DNA of 64,000 nucleotides from Usitatibacter palustris (GCF_013003985.1 NZ_CP053073.1:372001-436000); one strand, 5' to 3'. Numbered from the stretch's first letter, positions 38,825-49,703 are shown. Translations and numbers: made by a program. The notes: generated by a model not told the origin, from the sequence alone.

Positions 38825-39757
38825 ATGAACACTTCGACAACTTCGCCCTGCGAGGCGCCAGGCAGACCCATGCAGAAACCGTTGCAAGACAAGGTGGCCA
38901 TCGTGACCGGTGCGGGCGGGGGCCTGGGGCGGTCGCACGCGCTGGAGCTCGCCCGCCACGGCGCGCGCGTGATCATCAACGACCTGGCGGCCCGCGACGA
39001 CGGCGCCGGCGCCCAGGCGGTTGCCGACGAGGTCGCGCGCAGGGGCGGCGAGGCCGCGGTGCATTTCGGCGACGTGACCGTCCTTGCCGAGATGCAGGTT
39101 ATGGCCGAGCTGGCGATGGCCCGGTGGGGCCGCATCGACATTCTCGTGAACAACGCCGGCATCCTGCGCGACAGGACTTTCGCGAAAATGCCGCTCGACG
39201 ACTTCCAGCGCGTGCTCGACGTCCATGTCATGGGCGCCGTCAATGCCACCAAGGCGGTGTGGGCGCAAATGCTGGCGCAGCGCTATGGCCGCATCGTGAT
39301 GACGACGTCGTCGTCCGGCCTCTATGGCAACTTCGGGCAGTCAAACTACGGCGCGGCCAAGATGGCGCTGGTCGGGCTCATGCAGACGCTGGCACTGGAA
39401 GGCGCGAAGTACGGCGTGCACGTGAACTGCCTTGCCCCCACGGCCGCGACCGCCATGACCGAAGGCGTGCTGCCGCCGCAATCCCTGGCTCACCTGGGTG
39501 CCGAGCGCGTGAGCCCGGCGCTGCTCGCCCTGGTCGGCGACCAGGCCCCCTCGCGGATGATTCTCCTGGCAGGAGCCGGCGGCTTCGAGTGCGCGAACAT
39601 CACGATGACCCGGGGCATCTACCTCGGAGACGCGGCCGACAGCGCCGAGCAGCTCTGCGCGCGGTTGGACGAAGTCATGGCAAGGGCCGGCGAGATTGTT
39701 CCCGCGTCAGGCAGGGAGCAGTGCCAGCTGGAGATTGCGAAGGCCACCGCCGAGTAG
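38825..39757 (+). CDS. Short-chain dehydrogenase/reductase
   Basis: 310 residues from ATG 38825; an internal Met at residue 16 (MQKPLQDKVAIVTG) is a credible alternative. Rossmann motif TGAGGGLG (28-35), NNAG (109-112), catalytic Ser near 163, Y175 and K179 (YGAAK). RVIINDLAARDDGAGAQAVADEV resembles the (3R)-hydroxyacyl-CoA dehydrogenase branch of the multifunctional peroxisomal type-2 family, suggesting action on a hydroxyacyl-CoA. The C-terminal ~60 residues extend beyond a minimal SDR. Last gene of the Liv-type operon, placing it in the same pathway as the ligase. Confidence 0.88.
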   Translation: MNTSTTSPCEAPGRPMQKPLQDKVAIVTGAGGGLGRSHALELARHGARVIINDLAARDDGAGAQAVADEVARRGGEAAVHFGDVTVLAEMQVMAELAMARWGRIDILVNNAGILRDRTFAKMPLDDFQRVLDVHVMGAVNATKAVWAQMLAQRYGRIVMTTSSSGLYGNFGQSNYGAAKMALVGLMQTLALEGAKYGVHVNCLAPTAATAMTEGVLPPQSLAHLGAERVSPALLALVGDQAPSRMILLAGAGGFECANITMTRGIYLGDAADSAEQLCARLDEVMARAGEIVPASGREQCQLEIAKATAE

Positions 39758-39759
39758 CG

Positions 39760-39770
39760 TCATAATCCGT
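39760..39770 (+). other. 11-bp block identical to part of the CAU tRNA; also the ung -10 element
   Basis: TCATAATCCGT occurs here and inside the anticodon arm of the tRNA at 25403-25413. Here it contains CATAAT (39761-39766), a good -10 hexamer eight bases before the ung ATG. The match could be an attachment-site remnant of the intervening module or chance. Confidence 0.35.
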
Positions 39771-39774
39771 GGCG

Positions 39775-40425
39775 ATGTTTCCAAGAGAATGGCGCTCCGC
39801 GCTCGATCCTGGCGCTGCCGCGAAGCTCGAGGAGATCGAGCGCCGGCTGGCCGCCGAATCACAGGACGGGATCTTCCCCAGGGCTGAAGACCGGTACCGG
39901 GCATTGCAGCTGGTGCCCCCGGACGACGTGCGAGTCGTGATCGTTGGACAGGATCCCTACCACGGCGCGGGCCAGGCGATGGGGCTCGCGTTCTCGGTGC
40001 CGCGCGGCGTGCGCGTCCCGCCGTCGCTCAAGAACATCTTCAAGGAGATTCGCGACGACGTCGGCGCCGAGTGCGGCCACGGCGATCTCACGGGCTGGGC
40101 GCAGCAGGGAGTCCTGCTGCTCAACACCGCGCTCTCGGTCCGCGCGAACCAGGCGGCATCCCATTCGAAGTGGGGATGGAACCACGTGACGTCGTCGCTG
40201 CTGCGGCACGTCGCGCATTCAACGCGGCCGACGGTGTTCATGCTGTGGGGGGATCACGCACGCAAGCTGCGGGACGACGTCGGCGGCAATGGCCACCTGG
40301 TCCTCGAGGCGGCGCATCCTTCGCCGCTCGCGCGCGGGAAATTCTTCGGCACGAGGCACTTCTCTGCCGCCAACGCGTTCCTCGAGAAGAACGAGCGCGG
40401 GACGATCGACTGGAAAGTAGTCTAG
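39775..40425 (+). CDS. ung: Uracil-DNA glycosylase, family 1
   Basis: 216 residues from ATG 39775; a GTG two codons earlier is possible. Removes uracil from DNA. The water-activating motif GQDPYH (58-63, D60) and the minor-groove loop HPSPLA (H181) are intact, with VPPSLKNIFKEI and GVLLLNTALSVR between. It follows the catabolic module and has its own -10-like CATAAT very close to the start, implying a leaderless or nearly leaderless mRNA. Confidence 0.97.
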   Translation: MFPREWRSALDPGAAAKLEEIERRLAAESQDGIFPRAEDRYRALQLVPPDDVRVVIVGQDPYHGAGQAMGLAFSVPRGVRVPPSLKNIFKEIRDDVGAECGHGDLTGWAQQGVLLLNTALSVRANQAASHSKWGWNHVTSSLLRHVAHSTRPTVFMLWGDHARKLRDDVGGNGHLVLEAAHPSPLARGKFFGTRHFSAANAFLEKNERGTIDWKVV

Positions 40426-40429
40426 GTTC

Positions 40430-41401
40430 TCACTCGAGCTTCACGTTCGCGCTTTTCACGAGGCCGACCCAGAACTTGCTGTCCTCCGCGAGGAAGGCCT
40501 TGAAGTCTTCGGGCGAGGTCGAGATCGAGACTTCCGTGCCCTCGCGCGCGAGCGCCTCTTTCACCGAGGGCTGCTTCATCGCGGCGACCGTCGCCTCGTA
40601 GAGCTTCTGGACGATCGCGGGCGGCGTGCCCACGGGCACGAACATCCCGTACCAGAACTCGAGGTGGTACTCGGGCAGTCCCGCTTCCTTCATGCCGGGA
40701 AGATCAGGCACGAGCGGCGAGCGTTCGCGCGTGCTCACGGCGATCGCGCGCAGCTTGCCGCCCTTGGCCTGCGGCAGCACCGAAGGCGAAGTTCCGAACG
40801 TGAGCTGCGTGTCGCCGGACATGACGGCAAGGATCGCCGGGGCGCCACCTTTGTAGGGGATGTGCGTCATCTGCGCGCCCGTGAGTTGCGTGAACAACGC
40901 CGCGCCCAAGTGCGGCGCCGAGCCGTTACCTGAAGTCGAATAGTTGAGCTTGTTCGGATCCTTCTTCGCCGCGGCGATCAGTTCCTTCACCGTGGTGATG
41001 CCGGTGCCGGGGTTCACCGCGAGGACCAACGGTGACGTCGTCATCTTGGTGACGGCGACGAGATCGGCCGGCGTGTACCCGAGCTTGGGATTCAACGCGG
41101 GATTCACCGAAATGCTGCTGGGGCTCGCGATCAGCAGCGTGTAGCCGTCGGGCTTGGCCTTCGCGACTTGCTCTGCGGCAATGCTTGAACCCGCGCCCGG
41201 CTTGTTCTCGACGACGATCGGCTGGCCGAGCGCCTTGGAGAACTCGTTGCTCATCGCGCGCGCGACGTAATCGGCTGCGCCACCGGGCGCGAAACCGATC
41301 ACGATCGTGATCGACTTGTTCGGATAGGCGGGCGCCTGCGCGAGGGCACTTGCGCTGAAGCCAGCGAGCGCGCACGCGAGCAGCAGGGGGATGGTTTTCA
41401 T
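40430..41401 (-). CDS. Bug-family (TctC-type) periplasmic solute-binding protein
   Basis: 323 residues with a signal peptide (~1-21, ASALA-QAPAYPNK). Bug features: PNKSITIVIGFAPGGAADYVARAMSNEFSKALGQPIVVENKPGAGSSIAAEQVAKAKPDGYTLL at the N-terminus and the GNGSAPHLGAALFTQLTGAQMTHIPYKGGAPA segment. The family binds carboxylates; hundreds of paralogues occur in betaproteobacteria, often, as here, without TctAB membrane genes nearby. Downstream of the oxidoreductase at 41422-42405 by 20 bp on the same strand, so probably co-transcribed. The 3' end faces ung with a 4-bp gap. Confidence 0.9.
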   Translation of the reverse strand: MKTIPLLLACALAGFSASALAQAPAYPNKSITIVIGFAPGGAADYVARAMSNEFSKALGQPIVVENKPGAGSSIAAEQVAKAKPDGYTLLIASPSSISVNPALNPKLGYTPADLVAVTKMTTSPLVLAVNPGTGITTVKELIAAAKKDPNKLNYSTSGNGSAPHLGAALFTQLTGAQMTHIPYKGGAPAILAVMSGDTQLTFGTSPSVLPQAKGGKLRAIAVSTRERSPLVPDLPGMKEAGLPEYHLEFWYGMFVPVGTPPAIVQKLYEATVAAMKQPSVKEALAREGTEVSISTSPEDFKAFLAEDSKFWVGLVKSANVKLE

Positions 41402-41421
41402 TTTTCTTCCTCCGTCGAAAT

Positions 41422-42405
41422 TCAGGTTGCGGCAACGCGCAGGACGATCTTGCCGATGTGCTCGCCGGCCTCCATGCGGGCCTTGGCTTCCTTCAGGCGC
41501 GCAAAGTCGATCACGCTATCGACCTGGGGCTTGATGCGCCCGGCCGCGAAGTGCGGCATCACGTCGGCGACGAAGCCGGGCACGGACGCGGCGCGTTGCT
41601 CCGGGGTGCGCTTCTTGTTGGAAACACCGAAGAGCGTGAGTCGTTTCGCATGCAGCGCCTGGAGATCGACGTCGGCGTGAAGCTCGCCATCGACATAACC
41701 CACGATCGCGAGCCGGCCTTCGAACGCGAGGGCGCGGATGTCCTCCGCGAAGACCGAACCGCCTACCGTGTTGACGATGAGGTTCGCGCCGCGCTGGCCG
41801 GTCGCCTCGAGGACCGCGGGGGCGAAGTCCGCAGCGCGCGTGCAGATGCCCAGATCCAGCCCGAGCGCCTTGAGCGCTTCGAGCTTGCGCGACGATCCCG
41901 AGGTGCCGATCACCTTCGCGCCAAGGACCTTCCCGAGCTGCAGCGACGCCACGCCCACACCGGACGAGACGCCGTTGATGAGAAGCGATTCACCCGCCTT
42001 CAAGCGCCCCTGGAGCACGAGCATGTCGTACGACACGAGGAACACCAGCGGAATGCTCGCGGCTTCCTCCCAGGAAAGCGCGGACGGCATCGGAATGGTT
42101 TCCGCCTGCTCGAACAACGCGTACTCCGAGAATGCGCCGGCGCAGCGGCCCATCACGCGATCGCCGGGCTTGAAGCCCGCGATGCCGGTACCCGCGGAAA
42201 CGACTTCGCCCGCACCTTCGCCACCGATGGCCTTCCACGATCCGGCCTTGCCGTGAAGGCCATGGCCGATCACGAACTCGCCGCGATTGAGCGCGGCCGC
42301 GTGCATGCGCACCAGCAGTTGCGTCGGCCCCGGTTCGGGGATGGGTGTCTCGCGAAGATCGAGCACGGTGTCCGTGTCGGTCATCTGCATCCAGTAGGAC
42401 TGCAT
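41422..42405 (-). CDS. Zinc-independent MDR oxidoreductase (quinone oxidoreductase-like)
   Basis: 327 residues. Medium-chain dehydrogenase/reductase: N-terminal GroES-like domain (PGPTQLLVRMHAAALNRGEFVIGHG, GGEGAGEVVSAG) and a Rossmann domain with INGVSSGVGVASLQLGKVLGAKVIGTSGSSRKLEAL (about 147-182). The zinc-ligand Cys/His of alcohol dehydrogenases are absent, as in quinone or enoyl reductases. It reduces an unknown substrate with NAD(P)H. Co-oriented with and probably co-transcribed with the Bug protein gene. Confidence 0.88.
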   Translation of the reverse strand: MQSYWMQMTDTDTVLDLRETPIPEPGPTQLLVRMHAAALNRGEFVIGHGLHGKAGSWKAIGGEGAGEVVSAGTGIAGFKPGDRVMGRCAGAFSEYALFEQAETIPMPSALSWEEAASIPLVFLVSYDMLVLQGRLKAGESLLINGVSSGVGVASLQLGKVLGAKVIGTSGSSRKLEALKALGLDLGICTRAADFAPAVLEATGQRGANLIVNTVGGSVFAEDIRALAFEGRLAIVGYVDGELHADVDLQALHAKRLTLFGVSNKKRTPEQRAASVPGFVADVMPHFAAGRIKPQVDSVIDFARLKEAKARMEAGEHIGKIVLRVAAT

Positions 42406-42473
42406 CGTGGCTTTCGGCGCGGGGGAAGGCGCCCATGTTCCGGTGTCGCCTACGCGCTGTAAAGGCGCAAATG

Positions 42474-42504
42474 AAAACGGCCCGCGTCGCGGGCCGTTCT
42501 TTTC
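42474..42504 (-). terminator. Intrinsic terminator of the OmpA-domain gene
   Basis: A 10-bp stem AACGGCCCGC/GCGGGCCGTT (42476-42498) with a three-base loop. On the minus strand it is followed by TTTTC, 22 bp beyond the OmpA-domain gene stop. A T-rich stretch also follows on the plus strand. Confidence 0.82.
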
Positions 42505-42525
42505 TTGCGGGCGAAACCGAAGCGA

Positions 42526-43554
42526 TCAGCGCAAGGAGGCCTGGCGCGGACGAAGCCTGCCGGACTCGTCGCTCACGACGACTTCGACGCGGCGGTTCAT
42601 CGAACGTCCTTCGGTGGAGGCGTTGCTCGCCACCGGGAACGATTCGCCGTAGCCGCGCGTGGTCATGCGCGCTGCATTGACGCCACGCGCCTCGAGCGCA
42701 ACGCGCACCGATTCCGCACGACGCTCGGAGAGCCCCTGGTTGAAGGAGTCGCCGCCCACGGAGTCGGTATAGCCCTCGATGAGGAGCGTCTTCTCGGGGA
42801 AGCGATTGAGGAACGCAGCGAGCTTGTCCATGCGCGAGGCGGCGTTGGGCAGAAGGACCGCTTCGCCCGTGGCGAACAGCACATCGCCCAGCGTGACCAG
42901 CAGGCCGCGCTCGGTTTCCTTGCCCTGCAACTCGATGATCAACGTGCGGGCCTGAAGCCTGGCCTGCTCCGCCTCGGCGGCCGCTGCGTCAGCGCGCGCC
43001 CGTTCGTCGCGGGCCTGCTGCGTGGCCATGTTCGCCTGGGCCGTGGCGGCCTGCGCCTGCTCGGAGGCGATCCTGGCCTGTTGCGATGCGTTCGCGGCCT
43101 GCTGCGTTGCGTTCGCGGCATCGGCCCGTGCGGCTTGCGCTGCCTGGCTTTGCTGGTAGGCCTGCGCGCGGGCCGCATCTGCTTCCTGCGTGCGTGCTGC
43201 GAGCCTCAGGCGGTCCACGTCGGACTGCGCCTTGGCGAGGTCGTCGGTTGCGCGGCGGGAGCGCGCGAGCTCGCGCGCGGTTTGCGCTCGCACCTGCGCG
43301 AGATAAGCGTAGTGGTTCACCTTCTCGCGATCGGCGCGATCGCGGAGCGCGTTCACGCCGGCATCGAGCGCGCCCTGCGCTTCGCGCAATTCGAGCGGCG
43401 CGCGCGCGAGCACATCGGGGTCGGCGGCCGCGGCGTTGACTTCGACGCGGGCGGCTTCGAGCGCGTCATTGACCGGGGCGCTGGCGCAGCCTGCCACGGT
43501 GGCCGCGCAGATCGCGATCCACGCGGCGGGCTTCAGGAATTGGGGGATGTTCAT
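42526..43554 (-). CDS. Lipoprotein with DUF4398-like region, coiled coil and OmpA C-terminal domain
   Basis: 342 residues. Lipoprotein signal with lipobox VAGC (C23). Residues ~28-115 resemble DUF4398 (APVNDALEAARVEVNAAAADPDVLARAPLELREAQGAL). Then comes an Ala/Gln-rich coiled coil (~115-215, repeated QAA and QAR units), and an OmpA peptidoglycan-binding domain (~225-335: LFATGEAVLLPNAASRMDKLAAFLNRFPEKTLLIEGYTDSVGG... GYGESFPVASNASTEGRSMNRRVEVVV). It would tether the outer membrane to peptidoglycan. Follows a small DUF4398 lipoprotein gene with a 23-bp gap. Confidence 0.88.
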   Translation of the reverse strand: MNIPQFLKPAAWIAICAATVAGCASAPVNDALEAARVEVNAAAADPDVLARAPLELREAQGALDAGVNALRDRADREKVNHYAYLAQVRAQTARELARSRRATDDLAKAQSDVDRLRLAARTQEADAARAQAYQQSQAAQAARADAANATQQAANASQQARIASEQAQAATAQANMATQQARDERARADAAAAEAEQARLQARTLIIELQGKETERGLLVTLGDVLFATGEAVLLPNAASRMDKLAAFLNRFPEKTLLIEGYTDSVGGDSFNQGLSERRAESVRVALEARGVNAARMTTRGYGESFPVASNASTEGRSMNRRVEVVVSDESGRLRPRQASLR

Positions 43555-43577
43555 GGGGGATCCTTTAATGGGTCGGT

Positions 43578-43937
43578 TCAGCCCGCGGGACGGCGGGCAA
43601 TCTCGTCGCGCAATCCGCGCAGGGCGTTGTTCACGTCGCGAAAGGCGGCGTCGTTCTTGCGGGCGCCGGCGCGCGCTTCGGCGAGCCGCGCATCGGCTTC
43701 GGCTTCATCGGCCAGGCGCCTCGCGAGGTCGTAATCCTTGCGGCTCATGGCGCTCTCGGCCATGGCGAGCTTGGCGCGCGCGGTGTCGAGCTCCGTGGGC
43801 GACCACTGAACGGTTTCGGGCGTGCCCGCGGCACGATCGACGCCCTTGCGGGCGACCGCCATTGAATCGTTGGGTGGGGGCGAGCTCGCGCAACCGACGG
43901 CGAGCACGGCAGCACCGGCAAGCAGGAGAATCTTCAT
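43578..43937 (-). CDS. Small DUF4398-type lipoprotein
   Basis: 119 residues from ATG 43937; the open frame upstream of it is antisense to miaB and not real. Signal peptide with lipobox AVGC (C16), then [82 protein letters not shown]: a helical, charged domain matching the region shared with the next gene. Function unknown. It and the OmpA-domain gene form a two-gene unit on the minus strand ending at the 42474-42504 terminator. Confidence 0.82.
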   Translation of the reverse strand: MKILLLAGAAVLAVGCASSPPPNDSMAVARKGVDRAAGTPETVQWSPTELDTARAKLAMAESAMSRKDYDLARRLADEAEADARLAEARAGARKNDAAFRDVNNALRGLRDEIARRPAG

Positions 43938-44062
43938 GGGGCACCTCGAGAAAAGGGGGGGTGGGACGGTCTTGCAGGAAGCGTAGTCGCGTGCCGGCGC
44001 CGCCTCTGTCGGCGGCCTCCGCCCTCGGGTGTAGGAGGTGACCGTCGGCGGGTCATTTATGC

Positions 44063-44083
44063 GAAAATCGCGCTTCGATTTTC
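44063..44083. other. Perfect stem-loop GAAAATCG-N5-CGATTTTC
   Basis: An 8-bp inverted repeat in the 183-bp gap between the divergent lipoprotein and miaB genes, 38 bp before the miaB start. It may be an operator or a leader hairpin. No T tract follows beyond the stem itself. Confidence 0.5.
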
Positions 44084-44120
44084 CACCCTGCCCGGATTCC
44101 CCTCCGCGACCCAGGACCGC

Positions 44121-45458
44121 ATGAGCTCCGAACCGAAGAAGGTCTTCATCCGCACCTTCGGGTGCCAGATGAACGAGTACGACTCCGACAAGATGGCCGA
44201 CGTGCTGCACGCGGCCGAGGGGTTCGAGAAGACCGACCGCGCCGAGGACGCCGACCTCATCCTCTTCAATACGTGTTCCGTGCGCGAGAAGGCGCAGGAG
44301 AAGGTCTTTGCCGACCTGGGGCGCGTGCGCGCGCTCAAGCGCGACAAACCCGGCCTGCTGATCGGCGTGGGCGGCTGTGTTGCGAGCCAGGAGGGCGAGT
44401 CGATCGTCGAGCGCGCGCCTTACGTGGACCTCGTCTTCGGCCCGCAGACCCTGCATCGGCTGCCCGAGATGGTGGCGCGGCGCCGAGAGACGGGCAAAGC
44501 GCAGGTCGATATCTCGTTTCCCGAGATCGAGAAGTTCGATCACCTGCCGCCCGCACAAGTGGCCGGTGCGAGCGCCTTCGTGTCGATCATGGAAGGCTGC
44601 AGCAAGTACTGCAGCTTCTGCGTCGTCCCCTACACGCGCGGCGAGGAAGTCTCGCGGCCGCTCGAAGACGTCCTCGTCGAAGTGCGCGATCTCGCGGCGC
44701 GTGGCGTCGTGGAAGTCACGCTCCTCGGGCAGAACGTGAACGCCTACGCGGGCACGATGGCCGATGGCGAGGTAGCGGACTTCGCGCTGCTGCTCACGCA
44801 CGTGGCGAAGATCGAAGCGATCGAGCGCATCCGCTACACGACCTCGCACCCGCTCGAATTCACGCAGCGCCTCATCGACGCCTACGCGAAGATCCCCAAG
44901 CTCGTCTCGCAGCTGCACCTGCCGGTGCAGTCGGGCTCGGACCGCGTGCTCGCGGCGATGAAGCGCAACTACACGGCGATGGAGTACAAGTCGATCATCC
45001 GGCGCCTGCGCGCGACGCGGCCCGACATCTCGATCTCCTCGGACTTCATCATCGGGTTCCCCGGCGAGACCGACGCCGATTTCGAGCAGACGATGAAGCT
45101 CGTGGACGACGTGCGCTTCGACGGCTCGTTCAGCTTCATCTACAGCCCGCGCCCCGGAACGCCCGCGGCGAACCTCGCCGACGACACGCCGCACGCGACG
45201 AAGCTCGCCCGCCTCCAGCGGTTGCAGCAACGCGTGCAGGAGCACTACGAGGCGTATTCGCAGGCGATGGTGGGAAGCCGCCAGCGCGTCCTCGTCGAAG
45301 GACCGTCCCGGAAGGACCCGGGCGATCTTGCCGCCAGAACTGCCAACAACCGCGTGGCGAACTTCACCGGCGAATCCGCGCTGGTGGGCCGCTACGTCGA
45401 TATCGAGATCACCACCGCGTTTCCCCATAGCCTTCGCGGCCGCCTTGCTGCCGCGTGA
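44121..45458 (+). CDS. miaB: tRNA-2-methylthio-N6-dimethylallyladenosine synthase
   Basis: 445 residues. Radical-SAM methylthiotransferase that modifies i6A37 of tRNA. N-terminal domain with the auxiliary [4Fe-4S] cysteines C15 ([15 protein letters not shown]), C52 ([12 protein letters not shown]) and C86 (GGCVASQEG); radical-SAM cluster C160-x3-C164-x2-C167 ([17 protein letters not shown]); C-terminal TRAM domain. The short [10 protein letters not shown] motif separates MiaB from RimO. Divergent from the lipoprotein pair. Confidence 0.98.
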   Translation: MSSEPKKVFIRTFGCQMNEYDSDKMADVLHAAEGFEKTDRAEDADLILFNTCSVREKAQEKVFADLGRVRALKRDKPGLLIGVGGCVASQEGESIVERAPYVDLVFGPQTLHRLPEMVARRRETGKAQVDISFPEIEKFDHLPPAQVAGASAFVSIMEGCSKYCSFCVVPYTRGEEVSRPLEDVLVEVRDLAARGVVEVTLLGQNVNAYAGTMADGEVADFALLLTHVAKIEAIERIRYTTSHPLEFTQRLIDAYAKIPKLVSQLHLPVQSGSDRVLAAMKRNYTAMEYKSIIRRLRATRPDISISSDFIIGFPGETDADFEQTMKLVDDVRFDGSFSFIYSPRPGTPAANLADDTPHATKLARLQRLQQRVQEHYEAYSQAMVGSRQRVLVEGPSRKDPGDLAARTANNRVANFTGESALVGRYVDIEITTAFPHSLRGRLAAA

Positions 45459-45523
45459 CAATTTGTGACAACTTCACGCGGGCGCCATGTTAGCTTCCGC
45501 GCTTCGCAACAGGAGATAAGACG

Positions 45524-48240
45524 ATGAAACCCGCCCCCCGCACTCCGTACGTGCTTCGTGCAGCCCTCGCCGTCGCCTTCGGCACCAGCCTCGCCGCCTT
45601 CGCCCAGACGCCGCCCGCGCCGACGCCTCCCGCACCCGGCGCGCCGGTGACGCCTTCTCCGGCCGCGACGACCCCGGGCTCGCCCGCCGCCGGCCCCGCC
45701 GCTGCCGCCGCGCCGCGCCCCTTCAAGGACGTCATCAAGGACGCCAAGGAATCCAAGGGCTTCTTCACGCTCTGGCAGAAGGACGACAAGGTGTGGTTCG
45801 AGGTGAAGCCCGACCAGCTCGACAAGCCTTTCTTCCTTTCCATCATCCAGACCAACGGGCTGGGTGACGGACGCTTCTTCGGCGGCCTCATGGGCCCGAG
45901 CGCGATGGTCCACCTGAAGAAGGTCGGCAACCAGATGCAGCTCATTGCCAACAACAACCGCTTCCGCGCCGATGCCAAGTCGCCCACCGAAATGGCGATG
46001 AAGACGAGCTTCTCCGAAAGCCTCATCGCCTCGGGTGCCGTCGCGAGCGCACCGCACCCGGAAACGAAGGCCGTGCTCGTCGAAGCCAACGCGATGCTGC
46101 TCATCGACATCGCCGGTGCCGCGACCACGCTGGAAACCGTCTACCGCATTCCGTACGCGCTCGATTCGCGCAACTCGAGCCTCGCGAAGGCCGAGACCAG
46201 CGACACTGCGACGGGTTTCAACACGTCGCTGCACTTCTCGGTGGCGAAGCTGCCCGCGCCGCCGCTGGTTCCGAATCCCGCCTCGCCGCAGGTCCCGCCG
46301 CCGCGCAACGTGCCCGACGCGCGCAGCCTTTTCCTCGGCTATCGCCTGAACTTCGCGCAGCTGCCCGCCGTTCCGATGAAGCCGCGCGTCGCCGACGAGC
46401 GCGTGGGCTACTTCACCACCGGGTTCCAGAACCTGAGCGAGGAAGCGAAGCTCAACAACAACGTCCACTACGTGAATCGCTGGCGCCTCGAGAAGAAGGA
46501 TCCCTCCGCGGCCCTCTCCGAGCCCGTGAAGCCGATCGTGTACTGGCTCGACAAGAACATCCCGGTGAAGCACCGCCAGGCCATCATCGACGGCATCCTC
46601 GTGTGGAACGATGCCTTCGAGCGCATCGGCTTCAAGAACGCGGTGCAGGCGAAGGTGCAGCCCGATGACGCGACCTTCGACACCGCCGACATCAACTACG
46701 CGACCGTGCGCTGGTACCTCACGTCCGACGGCGGCCCCGCCATCGGCCCGAGCCACGCCGATCCGCGCACCGGCGAAATCGTGGATGCCGACATCATGTT
46801 CACGGACTCCTTCACGCGCGGCGGCCGTCGCTTCATCGTGGAAGACGCGCCACGTGCGCACGAAGCGCACCTGCCGATCCTCGGCGGCAACGCGAACTTC
46901 TGCCACTTCGCCAATGAGTCGCACAGCGAGGCGGAGTTCGCGATGGACATCCTCGAAGCGCGTGGCGACCTCGATCCCACGAGCCCCGAGGCCGACAAGT
47001 TCGTCTACGACTACGTGAAGGAAGTGATGACGCACGAAGTCGGGCACACGCTCGGCCTGCGCCACAACTTCCGCTCGTCGACGGTGTTCACCGCGGCGCA
47101 GCTGAAGGATCCGGCGTTCACGAAGAAGAACGGCGTCGTCGGTTCGGTGATGGACTACCCGCCCTTCAACATCCCGCTCAAGGGCGAGCCGAAGCCTGAC
47201 TACGTGCATCCGGGCCTCGGCCCGTACGACTACTGGGCGATCGAGTACGCCTACAAGCCGCTCGACCCCGCCACCGAAAAGGAAGAGCTCGAGAAGATCG
47301 CCGCGCGCGGCGCGAAGGAGACGTGGCTCGCCTACGGCACCGACGAGGATTCCTTCATCGGCGGCTCGCCGCAGGGCATGGACCCGACCGTGAACGTGTG
47401 GGACCTCACGGACGATCCGCTGGGCTACTACAAGAAGCGCCTCGAACTATCGCGCGAGCTGTGGGCACGCCTGCAGTCGAAGGAGCTCGCCCCCGGCGAA
47501 TCCTATGACGGCCTGCGCCGCAGCTTCCTCGCCGGCTTCCAGCAGATGGGACGGGGCATGCTGCCGGTCACGAAGTACATCGGTGGGGTCGTGCAGCTGC
47601 GCGACCGCGCGGGCAGCGGCCGCCTGCCGTTCACGCCGGTCCCGGCGAGCCAGCAGCGCGAAGCGCTCAAGGTACTCAACGACGGCCTGTTCTCGGTCGA
47701 CAGCTTCAAGTTCAAGCCCGAGTTCCTGGCGAGCCTGCCGCACAGCCGCCTCGATTACTTCGACCAGCTCGTCCGCGGCAACATCACGCCGCAGCCGATG
47801 GTGAGCGTTCCCAACACCGTGCTCGGGCTGCAGCGCACCGCGCTCGACCAGGTGATGAGCGACGTCGTGGCCACGCGCATCTCGGACTCGCAGGTGATCT
47901 CGAAGGATGGCACCAATGCCTTCCGCCTGTCGGAGCTCTACGATTCGCTGCAGGCCTCGATCTGGAGTGAGTTGAAGAGCGGCAAGGAAATCACGCCGAT
48001 GCGCCGCAACCTGCAGCGCGAGCACCTGCGCCGCGTCGCCGGTTCGCTGGTGCGTCCCGCGGGCTCGCAGCCGGCGGACGCCCGCAGCCTGATGCGCATG
48101 AACGCGCAACAGTTGGCGGCGGAACTGCGTGCGAGCCAGGCCAAGCCCGCGTATTCGAAGGAAACGCGCGCGCACCTTGCCGAGAGCCTCAACACGCTCG
48201 ACGAGGCGCTGAAGGCCCCGCTGCAACGCGCCGGAGTCTA

Positions 48241-48241
<1 letters not shown>
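45524..48241 (+). CDS. Large secreted zinc metalloprotease (DUF5117/DUF4953-type)
   Basis: 905 residues with a signal peptide (~1-27, AAFAQ) and a Pro/Ala linker to residue ~62. The N-terminal half (~63-330) corresponds to the DUF5118/DUF5117 regions (FKDVIKDAKESKGFFTLWQKDDKVWFEVKPDQLDKPFFLS). The catalytic part has the metzincin site HEVGHTLGLRH (H504, E505, H508, H514) and a Met-turn SVMDYPP near residue 542. Such proteases are widespread in environmental bacteria; substrates are unknown. It is followed without gap by phoH (TAG/GTG share a base), but it is probably expressed from its own upstream promoter region. Confidence 0.88.
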
Positions 48242-49199
<958 letters not shown>

Positions 49200-49203
<4 letters not shown>

Positions 49204-49631
49204 GCGCGCCGGCGATGACCGTGCAGCGCGCCTCGCGCGCGAGCCACATTCCGGGCGATCGCAAGCTCCTCGCCTGGGCGAAGGCCACGCTCGCGCGAAC
49301 CGCGCAGGTCACCCTGCGGTATGTCGCCGAAACGGAAGGGCGGCGGCTGAACGCCAGGTTCCGGGGCAAGGACTACGCCACCAACGTGCTTACGTTTTCT
49401 TACGGCGAGGGCAACCAGCTCGAAGGCGACATCGTCATCTGCGCGCCGGTCGTTGCGCGTGAGGCGAAGGCCCAGGGAAAGAGCGTGGAAGCACACCACG
49501 CACACCTGCTTGTCCACGGGTTGCTGCACCTGCAGGGGCTCGAACACGAGCGCGCGGCCGATGCGAAACGCATGGAAGCGCGCGAGCGCCAGATCCTCGC
49601 GCGGCTCGGATTCGCCGACCCCTACGCGTAG
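49200..49631 (+). CDS. ybeY: Endoribonuclease YbeY
   Basis: 143 residues, start overlapping the phoH stop (ATGA). Zinc-dependent RNase for 16S rRNA 3'-end maturation and ribosome quality control. The metal site [11 protein letters not shown] gives H106, H110 and H116; [14 protein letters not shown] and EGDIVIC are the conserved core. Slightly short at the N-terminus compared with E. coli YbeY. Coupled to phoH. Confidence 0.96.
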
Positions 49632-49703
49632 CGCGTTCGGGCCGTCACGGGCTCGAAGGCGATTTCTGCTACAGTAATTTCGTCTTTCCCCTCCCAATAC
49701 CGA

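Noticed and set aside
25447..39757. Integrative element with integrase
   Set aside because: No integrase, transposase, relaxase or long flanking repeat was found; only composition, gene content and an 11-bp match hint at acquisition.
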